From: Azorhizobium caulinodans ORS 571
GTDB taxonomy: Bacteria > Pseudomonadota > Alphaproteobacteria > Rhizobiales > Xanthobacteraceae
Direction of reading: 5' to 3'
Assembly: GCF_000010525.1 (NCBI RefSeq)
Contig: NC_009937.1
Coordinates: 3,477,501-3,541,500 of the forward strand
Length of the DNA stretch: 64,000 nt
Numbering within the stretch: the stretch's first letter is position 1; each line of letters starts with the position of its first letter. The notes below the pieces were generated by a model that saw only the letters and a list, made by a program, of their open reading frames with translations, made no database searches and had not been told where the DNA came from. This document shows positions 38,818 to 47,960 of this stretch, one piece after another. Position numbers and translations under genes: made by a program.

Positions 38818-40143
38818 TCAGTCTTCCTCGATCAGGCTGAACTGGGCGGTCTTCTCGTCATAGGAGAAGACCTCGCCATAGCGGCCCCAGGCGATGACCG
38901 TGCGCAGCGTCCGCTCGGCGAATTCCTCGGACATGTGGTCTTCCAGCTCCTCCGAGAAGCGCGAATAGGGCGCCCGGTGGGTGGGGCGCTCGTCCAGCAC
39001 GCGGCGGATGTGGGCGGCGATCGCCACATGGGCCAGAAGATGCTTGGCGAACAGCGCCTTGCGCGGCTCCACGTCCGCCTCCACGAACGCCTTCCCCTCG
39101 GCGGTGAGGATGAGGTCGCCCTGTGTCACCTCCGCGAAGCGCAGCATCTGCAGCGTCTCGGCGATGGGGAAGAGGTCGTCACCCGACATGTTCAGGCTGT
39201 CCGCCAGCGCCGGCAGGTCGGCCCGGCCGTCGTAGGGGGAGTCCGCAAGCTCTTCCAGCAGGCCCGCCATGAGGTTGGTGGTGACCGGCTCCAGCGCCGT
39301 CGAAAGGCTCGCCTCATGACGCTGCGCCCCGCCCACCGGCGCGGCGCCGGGGGCGTCGCGATTGGTCATGCGGGCGTAGATATCCTCCACCAGCGCGCGG
39401 AATTCCGGCGCCTGACGGTCGCGCGGGTGCGGCAGGGTGATGGGCATCTCGAAGGCGACGCGGCCGGGATTGGACGAGAAGATCATCACCCGGTCGCACA
39501 TGAGGACGGCTTCCTCGATGTTGTGCGTGACGATGAGGATGGACTTGATGGGCAGGCGCCCCTCCATCCAGAGGTCGATGATATCGGTGCGCAGCGTCTC
39601 CGCGGTCAGCACGTCGAGGGCCGAGAAGGGCTCGTCCATGAGCATCAGGCGCGGATGCACCACCAGCGCGCGCGCGAAGCCCACGCGCTGGCGCATGCCG
39701 CCGGACAGTTCCTTCGGATAGGCGCTCTCGAAGCCGCCGAGGCCGATGAGGTCGATGGCCTCCTCCGCCCGGCGCCGCCGCTCGGCCGCATCGACGCCCA
39801 GCGCCTCAAGCCCGATCTCCACATTCTGGCGCACGGTGAGCCAGGGAAAGAGGGCGAAGGTCTGGAAGACCATGGAGAGGCCCTGGCACGGGCCGTTCAC
39901 CGGCTTGCCCATCCAGCGCACGTCGCCGGAGTAAGGCGGCACGAGGCCGGAGATGATGCGCAGCAGCGTGGACTTGCCGGAGCCGGAACGGCCCAGCAGG
40001 CCGACGATCTCGCCTTCCTTGATAGAGAGAGAGACGTCGTCCAGCACCAGATAACGGTTGTTGTCGCTCTTCTTGAACGACTGCACCACATGCGAGAGCT
40101 GCACGAGCGGCGCGTTGACCTCAACGGAGCGGTTGTCGAGCAT
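38818..40143 (-). CDS. ABC transporter ATP-binding protein with AAA-associated C-terminal domain
   Basis: This 441-residue ATPase has the nitrate/sulfonate/taurine transporter type fold. It shows Walker A LLGRSGSGKST near residue 50, signature LSGGMRQR, Walker B LMLMDEPFSALDV and the switch HN in VTHNIEEA. Residues 300-441 are a separate helical, acidic domain (AAA-associated family) that probably regulates the ATPase. It overlaps nothing but lies 11 bases after the double permease. No substrate-binding protein is adjacent, so the solute is unknown. Confidence 0.9.
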   Translation of the reverse strand: MLDNRSVEVNAPLVQLSHVVQSFKKSDNNRYLVLDDVSLSIKEGEIVGLLGRSGSGKSTLLRIISGLVPPYSGDVRWMGKPVNGPCQGLSMVFQTFALFPWLTVRQNVEIGLEALGVDAAERRRRAEEAIDLIGLGGFESAYPKELSGGMRQRVGFARALVVHPRLMLMDEPFSALDVLTAETLRTDIIDLWMEGRLPIKSILIVTHNIEEAVLMCDRVMIFSSNPGRVAFEMPITLPHPRDRQAPEFRALVEDIYARMTNRDAPGAAPVGGAQRHEASLSTALEPVTTNLMAGLLEELADSPYDGRADLPALADSLNMSGDDLFPIAETLQMLRFAEVTQGDLILTAEGKAFVEADVEPRKALFAKHLLAHVAIAAHIRRVLDERPTHRAPYSRFSEELEDHMSEEFAERTLRTVIAWGRYGEVFSYDEKTAQFSLIEED

Positions 40144-40154
40144 GGTGGATTTCC

Positions 40155-41894
40155 TCAGTCGAGGCGCAGGCGCTTGGCGGCGAAATCGAACAGCGGCCGC
40201 CAGAGGGTGCGGTTGAAGGCGATGACGTAGAGCGACATGACGGCGATGCCCAGCGTGATGCGCGGATAGTCCGCCGCCGTGGTGGCATCGGCGATGTAGG
40301 AGCCGAGCCCCTCGGCGCGGAGCGTGGTCGAGCCCCAGCTCGCCACCTCGGCGACGATGGAGGCGTTCCAGGAGCCCCCGCTCGCGGTGAGGGCGCCGGT
40401 CACGTAATAAGGGAACACCCCCGGCAGGATGACCTTGAACCACCACTGCGCCCCGCGCAGGTGGAAGGAGGAGGCCGCCTCCTTCATGTCATTGGGAAAG
40501 GCGCTGGCGCCCGCGATGACGTTGAAGAGGATGTACCACTGGGTGCCCAGCACCATCAGCGGCGACAGCCAGATGTTGGGATCGAGCCCGAGGCGCACGA
40601 TCACCACCACCGCGAACGGAAAGACGATGTTGGCCGGGAAGGCGGCGAGGAACTGCGCCACCGGCTGCAGCGCGTTCGCAACCTTGGGCCGGAGGCCGAT
40701 CCAGACCCCTACGGGCACCCAGATGAGGGAGGCGAGCGCGATCAGCACCGCCACCCGGATCAGCGTCAGGAAGCCGAGCCAGAACACATGGCCCACCTCG
40801 GCGAGCCCCACCTCGGTGGCGACGAAGCTGACGATGAGCCAAACGCCATAGACGGCCATGGCGACGACCATCACCAGCCAGGCGTGATCCATGGGCCGGC
40901 TGGACCAGGCGGCGTTCACCTGCCCCGGCAGGCGCACGGGCAGGCGCAGCGGCAGGGCCGCGAGTCCGCGGAACAGGCCGCCGACGGGCGACAGGAGGAG
41001 GCGGAACAGATGCGCCCGCTTCACCATGTCGAGCACCCAGGAGCGCGGCGGCGGCGCGCCCGCGGACTGCTCGAAGCGGAAGCGGTCGGCCCAGGCCACC
41101 AGCGGGCGGAACAGCAGCTGGTCGTAGATCAGGATGATGACCAGCATCGCCCCGACCGACCACGCCACGGCTGTGAGATTCCGTTCGGCGATGGCGGTGG
41201 ACACATAGGCGCCGATGCCCGGCAGGGTGATGGTGGTGTTGCCAACCGAAATGGCCTCCGACGCCACCACGAAGAACCACCCGCCCGACATGGACATCAT
41301 CGTGTTCCACACGAGGCCCGGCATGGAGAAGGGCACCTCCAGCCGCCAGAAGCGCTGCCAGCCGGTGAGGCGAAAGCCGCGCGAGACCTCCACGAGGTCG
41401 CGCGGCAGCGTCTTCAGCGACTGGTAGAAGCTGAAGGTCATGTTCCAGGCCTGGCTGGTGAAGATGGCGAACACCGCCGCCATCTCGACGCCAATCACCT
41501 TGCCGGGGAACAGATTCATGAAGAACAGCACGGTGAAGGACAGGAAGCCCAGCACCGGCACCGACTGGAGGATGTCCAGCACCGGGATGAGCACCATCTC
41601 CGCCCGCCGGCTCTTCGCCGCAAGCGCACCGTAGATGAAGGTGAAGACCAGCGAGGCCACGATCGCCGCCAGCATGCGCAGCGTGGTGCGCAGGGCATAT
41701 TCCGGCAGATCCCACGGACTGAGCGAGATCGGCGCCTGTTCCATCTCAGAGATGGGGATGAGCGTCTGCTGCGTGCCCTGCGTGAAGAGGGCAAACATCC
41801 CGAACACCAGCAGGAAGGCGAACAGGTCGAAGGGGGTCACGAAGGAACGACGCGGATCGCGCGTCGTGGTGACAGCGGCGGATTGGAAAAACAT
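40155..41894 (-). CDS. ABC transporter permease with two fused inner-membrane domains
   Basis: This 579-residue protein contains two copies of the BPD_transp_1 permease fold, each with about six helices. The EAA-type loops are visible as VEVSRGFRLTGWQRFWRLEVP in the first and KEAASSFHLRGAQWWFKVILP in the second, and a charged linker lies near residues 285-335. A single gene therefore supplies both membrane halves that usually form a dimer. The ATG at 41894 is chosen; a GTG nine bases earlier would only add three codons, and neither has a strong ribosome-binding site. It pairs with the ATPase downstream. Possible substrates include anions such as nitrate or sulfonate. Confidence 0.87.
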   Translation of the reverse strand: MFFQSAAVTTTRDPRRSFVTPFDLFAFLLVFGMFALFTQGTQQTLIPISEMEQAPISLSPWDLPEYALRTTLRMLAAIVASLVFTFIYGALAAKSRRAEMVLIPVLDILQSVPVLGFLSFTVLFFMNLFPGKVIGVEMAAVFAIFTSQAWNMTFSFYQSLKTLPRDLVEVSRGFRLTGWQRFWRLEVPFSMPGLVWNTMMSMSGGWFFVVASEAISVGNTTITLPGIGAYVSTAIAERNLTAVAWSVGAMLVIILIYDQLLFRPLVAWADRFRFEQSAGAPPPRSWVLDMVKRAHLFRLLLSPVGGLFRGLAALPLRLPVRLPGQVNAAWSSRPMDHAWLVMVVAMAVYGVWLIVSFVATEVGLAEVGHVFWLGFLTLIRVAVLIALASLIWVPVGVWIGLRPKVANALQPVAQFLAAFPANIVFPFAVVVIVRLGLDPNIWLSPLMVLGTQWYILFNVIAGASAFPNDMKEAASSFHLRGAQWWFKVILPGVFPYYVTGALTASGGSWNASIVAEVASWGSTTLRAEGLGSYIADATTAADYPRITLGIAVMSLYVIAFNRTLWRPLFDFAAKRLRLD

Positions 41895-42228
41895 GACGGA
41901 CACCCGCTGTGTACGAGACGGAAGGAACGCCCGCCGAGCGAGAAAACATCACGCCGGCACGGGAGAGCGGCCCGGTCCGGCGGGACATGCGCTCGCTCGC
42001 GCATGCTCTGGAGCGCGCTCCAAGCCGCCCGGACCATGGGCAGATCGGCGCGTGCTCTGTTACGTTATGTTGACCGGCAAGACTGGCGCGATCCACGCTG
42101 GCCCCTGACCAACGCCCGGAACGCCCAGTAGCGCGGCTCCATGACAAATAAACTACGGTCGTGCAAGACGAAGTTTGAGCGACCGTCTCAACCCACTATT
42201 ACCGCTGCGACAGCTTTCGCAGCGTTCT
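41895..42228. other. Intergenic region upstream of the ABC permease
   Basis: These 334 bases separate the double permease from the methyltransferase. Only a hairpin, CGCTGCGA-CAGCTT-TCGCAGCG at 42203-42224, stands out. It follows the methyltransferase stop closely but has no T-tract on the minus strand, so it is a weak terminator candidate. An AT-richer patch (TGTTACGTTATGTTGACC, about 42057-42074) may hold the permease promoter. No gene or RNA is recognised. Confidence 0.4.
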
Positions 42229-43050
42229 TCAGCCCTTGCGGATCACCAGCAGGGCCGATGTGAAGACGTAGCCGAAGAATTTGAGCTTGATGTGCTTGCG
42301 TCCGGGCAGGCCAAAAGGCGGCTCGTCATAGTTGAGATCATAGGCATGCGTGCCGGCGTCGAAGTCGATGGGCTCGACGCCGCAGCGGTCCATCCGCAGC
42401 AGATGGTCCAGTTCCTCCAGGTCGCGCTGGCGATAGATCACGGCGCCGCCTCGGCTGCGCGTGCGGGTGTTGGAACTGACATTGTATTCGGTGGTGTGGA
42501 CCGCGATGCCGCCGGGCTTCAGGAAGCGCGTGGACTCGCGCACGAAGTCGAAACCCTTCTGAAGGCTCCCCAGATGCTCCATGGCGCAGCAGCTCCAGAT
42601 GAAATCATAGGAGCCGATGCCGAGTTCATCATCGAGCCTGCGCATGTCGGCGGACCGGAAGGCGACCCGTTCCTCGAACCCCGCCTTGTCCACGATGTCG
42701 GGATAATGGATGACATCGCGCGCCGTCGCATGCTCGTTGCTCTCCACCCAGCGGGCCGACCTGGCGTCCACCAGATCGGTCGCGAGGACGCTGACGCCGC
42801 AGGACGCGAAATAGGACGCCAGAGGTTCGCGGCCCACCGCAAAGCCGAGACCGGTCCGGCCCGCCCGGAGCATGCCGCGCTCCTCAAGAGCCGCGCAGAC
42901 GGCCGCGAACTCCCAGCTCTTGCGCTGGTCAGGGCCGGAGAGCCGCAGGCGCTCGAAAAAGCGCTTGTACCAGTCGGTCTGAAAATGCTCGTAGCGGCAA
43001 ACAGTTGAACTCGGCAAGGACGCCCCCAACAGCATCATGACGCGTCGCAT
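42229..43050 (-). CDS. Class I SAM-dependent methyltransferase
   Basis: This 273-residue protein has a Rossmann methyltransferase core. The SAM loop is LGFAVGREPLASYFAS, strand two ends VLATDLVD, and SYDFIWSCCAMEHLG supplies strand four with an acidic residue. There is a C-terminal extension with aromatic residues. It is soluble with no signal peptide. The ATG at 43050 has a poor ribosome-binding site; ATGs at 43038 and 43035 are alternatives, and the longer TTG start is less likely. It is a single gene flanked by unrelated genes, so the methylated substrate is unknown. Confidence 0.75.
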   Translation of the reverse strand: MRRVMMLLGASLPSSTVCRYEHFQTDWYKRFFERLRLSGPDQRKSWEFAAVCAALEERGMLRAGRTGLGFAVGREPLASYFASCGVSVLATDLVDARSARWVESNEHATARDVIHYPDIVDKAGFEERVAFRSADMRRLDDELGIGSYDFIWSCCAMEHLGSLQKGFDFVRESTRFLKPGGIAVHTTEYNVSSNTRTRSRGGAVIYRQRDLEELDHLLRMDRCGVEPIDFDAGTHAYDLNYDEPPFGLPGRKHIKLKFFGYVFTSALLVIRKG

Positions 43051-43100
43051 AGGACACGCCCGATACCGTGGAGGCAAGCGCCACGGCGGCGCGGGACGCC

Positions 43101-44480
43101 TCAGTCCTCGCCGCGGACCTGAGCCGCGCCGAAGCGGCGTTTCACGAGGTCCACCCGCTCGGGGAGGATGCGCAGCGAGACCACCACATGGCCGTCCGCA
43201 CCGCTCTCCCGCTCCAGCACCTCACCATGCCGATAGAGCCAGCCGAGCCCCTCGCCGTCCTCCGCCGCCAGCGTCACAGACAGCAGCGTGCGGCCGGCCG
43301 TGACGTGGGCTTCGATGCGGTCGAGCAAGGCCGGCGCGCCCTCCCCGGTCAACGCCGAGACGAGCTCGGGGCGTGCTTCCGGCTCCGCGCGCGCGGCCGT
43401 GTTCAGGAGTTGCTCGCGCTCCGCCTCAGGCAGGATGTCGATCTTGTTCCAGACCTCCACCAGCCGGCCGCCGGCCTCGACGTCGATGCCGAGTTCGGTC
43501 AGCACGTCCTTCACGTCCGCCGCCTGGGCATCGGTGTCGGGGTGGGAGATGTCACGCACGTGCAGGATCACGTCCGCCTCGATCACCTCTTCCAGCGTGG
43601 CGCGGAAGGCGGCGACGAGTTGCGTCGGCAACTCGGAGATGAAGCCCACCGTGTCGGACAGGATGACGCGCGTGCCATGGGGCAGGTCGACGGCGCGCAA
43701 GGTCGGATCGAGGGTGGCGAACAGGAGATCCTGTGCCATCACCTCGGCCTGCGTCAGCCGGTTGAACAGGGTGGACTTGCCGGCATTGGTGTAGCCGACG
43801 AGCGCCACCACCGGATAAGGCACGCGCTTGCGGCTGGTACGGTGGAGAGCGCGGGTGCGCTTCACCTGCTCCAGTTCACGCTCGATGCGGATGATGCGCT
43901 CGCCGATCTGCCGACGATCCGCCTCGATCTGGGTCTCGCCGGGGCCGCCGAGGAAGCCGAAGCCGCCGCGCTGGCGCTCCAGATGGGTCCAGGACCGCAC
44001 GAGGCGCGAACGCTGGTAGTTCAGGTGGGCGAGTTCCACCTGAAGCGTGCCTTCCTTGGTGCGGGCACGACTGCCGAAGATTTCGAGAATCAGGGCCGTG
44101 CGGTCCACCACCTTTGCGGACCACGCCTTCTCGAGATTGCGCTGCTGGACGGGCGACAGGGCCGCATCGACGAAGACGAGGCCGACCTCCTCCGCCGCAA
44201 CGATGCCCGCGATCTCCTCGACCTTGCCGGAGCCGATATAGGTGGCCGGCTTCACCTCGGAGATGAGGACAAGGCCCTTATACACGACGTCGAGGTCGAT
44301 GGCGGCGGCAAGGCCCACCGCCTCCTCCAGACGCGCCTCGGGGCTGCGCCGGTCTGCACCGGCGCGCGCCCCGCGCTTGGTCACCTGTGGGGTAATGACG
44401 GCACAACGGGTGGGCGGAGCGTGACGGTCCACGCCCTTCAGTCCACCCCCCGCTGCGCCCCGCGGTCCCTTAAGCTCCAC
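43101..44480 (-). CDS. hflX: GTPase HflX
   Basis: This 459-residue ribosome-associated GTPase has an N-terminal HflX domain (30-220) with the motif YIGSGKVEEIA, and then a G domain with G1 GYTNAGKSTLFN near residue 229, G3 DTVGFI and G4 NKID. HflX splits stalled or hibernating ribosomes. The start GTG 44480 lies six bases after the hfq stop, so both are co-transcribed. The classical hfq-hflX pairing is conserved in proteobacteria; hflKC is not adjacent here. Confidence 0.95.
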   Translation of the reverse strand: MELKGPRGAAGGGLKGVDRHAPPTRCAVITPQVTKRGARAGADRRSPEARLEEAVGLAAAIDLDVVYKGLVLISEVKPATYIGSGKVEEIAGIVAAEEVGLVFVDAALSPVQQRNLEKAWSAKVVDRTALILEIFGSRARTKEGTLQVELAHLNYQRSRLVRSWTHLERQRGGFGFLGGPGETQIEADRRQIGERIIRIERELEQVKRTRALHRTSRKRVPYPVVALVGYTNAGKSTLFNRLTQAEVMAQDLLFATLDPTLRAVDLPHGTRVILSDTVGFISELPTQLVAAFRATLEEVIEADVILHVRDISHPDTDAQAADVKDVLTELGIDVEAGGRLVEVWNKIDILPEAEREQLLNTAARAEPEARPELVSALTGEGAPALLDRIEAHVTAGRTLLSVTLAAEDGEGLGWLYRHGEVLERESGADGHVVVSLRILPERVDLVKRRFGAAQVRGED

Positions 44481-44486
44481 GCCGGA

Positions 44487-44744
44487 TCACGCTTTCTCCG
44501 AAGCCACCTCGTCGGTGGGATCAAACAGTTGCACCGGATGCCCGGGCATGATCGTGGAGATAGCGTGCTTGTAGACCAATTGCGAGTGCCCGTCGCGACG
44601 CAGGAGCACGCAGAAGTTGTCGAACCAGGTCACGACGCCCTGGAGCTTCACGCCATTCACCAGGAAGATGGTGAGGGGCGTCTTGCTCTTGCGGACGTGG
44701 TTGAGAAAGGTGTCTTGCAGGTTTTGTGTGCGTTCCGCCGCCAT
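44487..44744 (-). CDS. hfq: RNA chaperone Hfq
   Basis: This 85-residue Sm-like protein binds small RNAs and A-rich mRNA tails as a hexamer. Motifs are QNLQDTFLN (helix), the Sm1 region [20 protein letters not shown] and Sm2 [10 protein letters not shown]. The C-terminal tail is short, as in alphaproteobacteria. In Azorhizobium caulinodans this gene was found as nrfA and is needed for nifA expression, which fits its place downstream of ntrBC-ntrYX. It is followed by hflX. Confidence 0.97.
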   Translation of the reverse strand: MAAERTQNLQDTFLNHVRKSKTPLTIFLVNGVKLQGVVTWFDNFCVLLRRDGHSQLVYKHAISTIMPGHPVQLFDPTDEVASEKA

Positions 44745-45047
44745 TTTCGTATCCGTTTCTTTCGGCGTTGCCCCGTCATGTCACACGGTCGCGATGCCGC
44801 AAGGGCAAGGCAAGACGATGCGCAAACAGGAATTCCGGCGCTAGCATGGCACACCGTTACGCCAGCGCAAGATTATTTTGCCCTGCAACATAACCGCCCT
44901 GTCGAGGGCGGAGCGGGGACGATGCCGTGCGCTCCGAGCGAGCGGGAGCATGGCCTTGCGCACGCTGTGACGCTCAAGGGCGCTGCCGGCTGAGCCCCCG
45001 GTTTACGCCGCGATCACAAGCGCGGCATGTGCCCGACGGCGTTGCGG
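44745..45047. other. Intergenic region upstream of hfq
   Basis: These 303 bases between the trkH stop and the hfq start hold the hfq promoter region and possibly the trkH terminator. A hairpin CCGCCCT-GTCG-AGGGCGG (44894-44911) followed on the minus strand by TTATGTT may end trkH transcription; it is 136 bases from the trkH stop. The stretch near 44750-44880 is AT-richer than the surroundings. No gene or RNA is recognised. Confidence 0.4.
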
Positions 45048-46454
45048 TCAGGTCCGCCAGAAGGCGAGGTGGATGATGACGAAGGCACCGACCGTCTCCA
45101 GCCGTCCGGCGATCATCGCGAAACCGGCCCCGACCGCTGCCAGCAGGTCGAAGTCCTCCGGCCCCGGCGTGCCGTCGAGCAGCGGCCCCGTATTGCTCAA
45201 AGCGGACACCGCCGTGGACACCGCCGCCTCGAAGCTCGGCATGCTGCCCGCGATGAGGATGAGCGCTGCGGCAAAGGTCAGGCAGAGGGCGACCATGCCC
45301 ACCCACACGCCGCGCATGGCCGAGCCGACTCCGCCCTCTCCGGTGCGCGAGGGCTGGACGAGATTGGGATAGACCAGCCGCATCAGATCGCCCCGCGCCC
45401 GCAGCAGCATGGCCCGCACGCGCAGGATCTTCAGGCCGCCCGAGACCGACAGCGCCCCGCCGCCCACGAAGGCCACGGCAAGGACCAGAGCCGGCGGCAG
45501 TTCGTCGAAGGCCCCCCGGTGGGGCGCAAGCCCGGTGGTGGAGATCAGCGAGGCCGCGCCGAACAGCCCGTCGAGCACCGCTTCATGGGTGTGGAGGCCG
45601 GCGGCGCCCCGGAAGAAATAGGCGCCCATGACGAGGCCGAACACCGCCCAGTAGCCGAACAGGATCAGGCTCTCGCCCTGCTCGGGGGCCGCGTGGATGC
45701 GCCGGGACACCAGGGCCTTGTGCCAGCGCACGCTGGTGGCAGACCAGAGCAGGAAGGGAATGGTCACCCACCGGCCCGGCACGCTGGCCGCCAGGAATTC
45801 ATGCACCTCCGGCGGCACGTGCGCGCCGGTGGAGATGACGGCGGTGGCGAGCGTCGCGGCGGAGAGGAGCGAGGCCCCCGCGCCCAGCATCGCAATGAAG
45901 GCAACGAGGGTCGCGAGGCCATAGATGGGCGCCACGGTGCCGAGCGCATCCAGCAGATCGATGGCTTCCACCGTCTCCCCCGGATGAACCGCCCGGTCCG
46001 GCAGGCCCGCTACCCCGGCGGGGGCCAGCACGGCGATGCCGGCCACCAGGGTCAGCAGCCCGCCGGCCCATTGCAGCAGGGCGAGCCAGACATGGAGGCT
46101 GGCCGGCGCCTCGCCCACGGACGACAGGCCGGTGGTCGTGAAGGCGGACAGTGCCTCCAGCACCGCCCCGCCGAAAGCCATGGGCGCCAGCACGGCCACG
46201 GCGGGGGCCGCCATGATCGGAACCAGCAGCCAGAGCACGCCGAGCGCGGCGAACAGATGCAGCCGCCGCAGCCGGCCCGGCCGCCCGCGCACCGCCAGAT
46301 GCACCGCACCCGCCAGGAACAGGCTCGCCACGGCCGTGGCGATGAAGACGGGCGCAGATCCGTCCCGCGCGCCGAGGCCCACCAGCGCCGGCACGAGCGC
46401 CGCCGCGGCGAGCAGCGCCAGCACCAGGGCGAACAGGCGGAGAATGGGGGCCAT
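45048..46454 (-). CDS. trkH: Potassium uptake protein TrkH
   Basis: This 468-residue inner-membrane channel subunit has about ten helices and the four pore loops of the Trk/Ktr family with Gly in each filter: SAFTTTGLSS, ATAVISTGAHV, ASLISTTGLAP and SALSNTGPLL. It forms a K+ uptake channel gated by cytoplasmic TrkA. The start ATG at 46454 precedes the first helix. TrkA is immediately upstream, nine bases away, and both are on the ntrYX strand, so co-transcription is likely. Confidence 0.95.
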   Translation of the reverse strand: MAPILRLFALVLALLAAAALVPALVGLGARDGSAPVFIATAVASLFLAGAVHLAVRGRPGRLRRLHLFAALGVLWLLVPIMAAPAVAVLAPMAFGGAVLEALSAFTTTGLSSVGEAPASLHVWLALLQWAGGLLTLVAGIAVLAPAGVAGLPDRAVHPGETVEAIDLLDALGTVAPIYGLATLVAFIAMLGAGASLLSAATLATAVISTGAHVPPEVHEFLAASVPGRWVTIPFLLWSATSVRWHKALVSRRIHAAPEQGESLILFGYWAVFGLVMGAYFFRGAAGLHTHEAVLDGLFGAASLISTTGLAPHRGAFDELPPALVLAVAFVGGGALSVSGGLKILRVRAMLLRARGDLMRLVYPNLVQPSRTGEGGVGSAMRGVWVGMVALCLTFAAALILIAGSMPSFEAAVSTAVSALSNTGPLLDGTPGPEDFDLLAAVGAGFAMIAGRLETVGAFVIIHLAFWRT

Positions 46455-46463
46455 CGGGAGGGC

Positions 46464-47840
46464 TCAGAAGAATTCGAGGCTGACGCGGAAGAGCTGCTCC
46501 ACACGCTTGATGTCGTCGGCCAATGCGAACAGCACCACACGGTCCTGCGCCCGCACAACCGTATCGCCGCTCGGGCGCATGACGACGCCGTTGCGCACCA
46601 CCGCGCCGATGCGCATGCCCTTGAGCAGGTCGATGTCGCGTAGCGGGCGGCCCACCAGCGGTGAGGTCTCGAGCGCCTCCGCCTCGATCATCTCGCCGGC
46701 CCCGTCCAGCAGCGAGTGCACGCCCCGGATGCGGCCGCGCCGCACGTGCTGGAGCACCTTGGAGACGGTGATCTGGCGCGGATTGACGTAGGCGTCGATG
46801 CCGAGCCCGTGGGCAAAGCCCGCATAGCCCTGCTCGTTCACCAAGGCGAGGATGCGCTGGGCGCCGAGTTGCTTGGCGAGCAGGCAGGAGAGGATGTTGA
46901 CGCGGTCGTCATTGGTGAGGGCGATCATGGTGTCGCTGTCGGCGACCCCGGCCTCGTCGAGGATCTCGCGTGCGAGCGAGTCGCCATGGAGCACCACCGA
47001 GCGCGACAGCCCCTCCGCGATGGCCTGCGCCCGCTCGCGATTGCTCTCCACCACCTTGATGCGCGCGGCCGCGTTCCGCTTCTCCAGCTCCTGCGCCACG
47101 TAGAGGCCGATGTTGCCGCCGCCGCCGATGATGATGCGCTTGGCCGGGATTTCGTCGTGGCCGAAGATGGAGAGCGTGCGCCCCACCTGATCGGCGGGAG
47201 CGACGAAATAGGCGATGTCCCCGGTCTGGATCTGGTCCGACGAGCGGGTCGCCATCACCTTGCCGTTGCGGTTGATGGCAACGATGGTCGCCGGCAGGTC
47301 GGGGAAGAGCTGGGTGAGCTGGGTGAGCGGGGTGTCGACCACCGGGCAGGCCTCGCCGCACAGCACGCCGGCGATCACCACCGAGCCGTCGCCGAAGGAG
47401 ACCGTATCCACCGCCCCCGGCAGCGAGAGGCGCCGCAGCACCATCTCGCCCACCTCGATCTCCGGTGAAATCACCACGTCGATGGGCATATGGTCGCGGG
47501 AGAGCATGCTGCGCCATTCGGGCTGCAGATAGGTCTGGGCGCGGATGCGGGCGACCTTGGTCGGCACGTTGAACAGCGAATGGCCCACCTGGCAGGCCAC
47601 CATGTTCACTTCGTCATGCAGGGTGACCGCGATCAGCATGTCCGCCTGCTCGATGCCGGCACGGGCCAGCACGTCCGGATGGGAGCCATGGCCCACCACG
47701 CCGCGCACGTCGAGCTGGTCGGTGGCGATCTGGATCCGGCGCGGGCTCGCATCGACGATGGAGACGTCGTTCTGCTCGCTGGCGAGGCGCTCGGCAATGC
47801 CGAACCCCACCTGCCCTGCCCCGCAGATCACGACCTTCAT
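46464..47840 (-). CDS. trkA: Trk potassium uptake regulatory protein TrkA
   Basis: This 458-residue protein has two repeats of an RCK module. Each starts with a Rossmann dinucleotide motif: KVVICGAGQVGFGIAERL at residues 2-19 and RIIIGGGGNIGLYVAQEL near 232. Two TrkA-C domains follow. It binds NAD(H) or ATP and gates TrkH. The ATG at 47840 is preferred over a GTG two codons earlier. It lies 120 bases downstream of ntrX on the same strand. Confidence 0.95.
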   Translation of the reverse strand: MKVVICGAGQVGFGIAERLASEQNDVSIVDASPRRIQIATDQLDVRGVVGHGSHPDVLARAGIEQADMLIAVTLHDEVNMVACQVGHSLFNVPTKVARIRAQTYLQPEWRSMLSRDHMPIDVVISPEIEVGEMVLRRLSLPGAVDTVSFGDGSVVIAGVLCGEACPVVDTPLTQLTQLFPDLPATIVAINRNGKVMATRSSDQIQTGDIAYFVAPADQVGRTLSIFGHDEIPAKRIIIGGGGNIGLYVAQELEKRNAAARIKVVESNRERAQAIAEGLSRSVVLHGDSLAREILDEAGVADSDTMIALTNDDRVNILSCLLAKQLGAQRILALVNEQGYAGFAHGLGIDAYVNPRQITVSKVLQHVRRGRIRGVHSLLDGAGEMIEAEALETSPLVGRPLRDIDLLKGMRIGAVVRNGVVMRPSGDTVVRAQDRVVLFALADDIKRVEQLFRVSLEFF

Positions 47841-47960
47841 GACCACCCCCCGCCGCCTGACACCCGCAAGCCCTTGGCCCGAATGCCGATCCCGTTTTCC
47901 CGGCGCGGCTGCCGCCCCTGCAACACCGCGCCGCCGCGAACCTTATCCCGTCCCGCTCCG

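Noticed and set aside
41904-42131. Small plus-strand open frames in the gap upstream of the ABC permease
   Set aside because: They are extensions of frames antisense to the permease and lack ribosome-binding sites or normal composition.
44830-44880. Sigma-54 promoter before hfq
   Set aside because: A TGGCGT...GTGC sequence on the minus strand has the GG to GC distance wrong by one base and lacks the consensus CAC.
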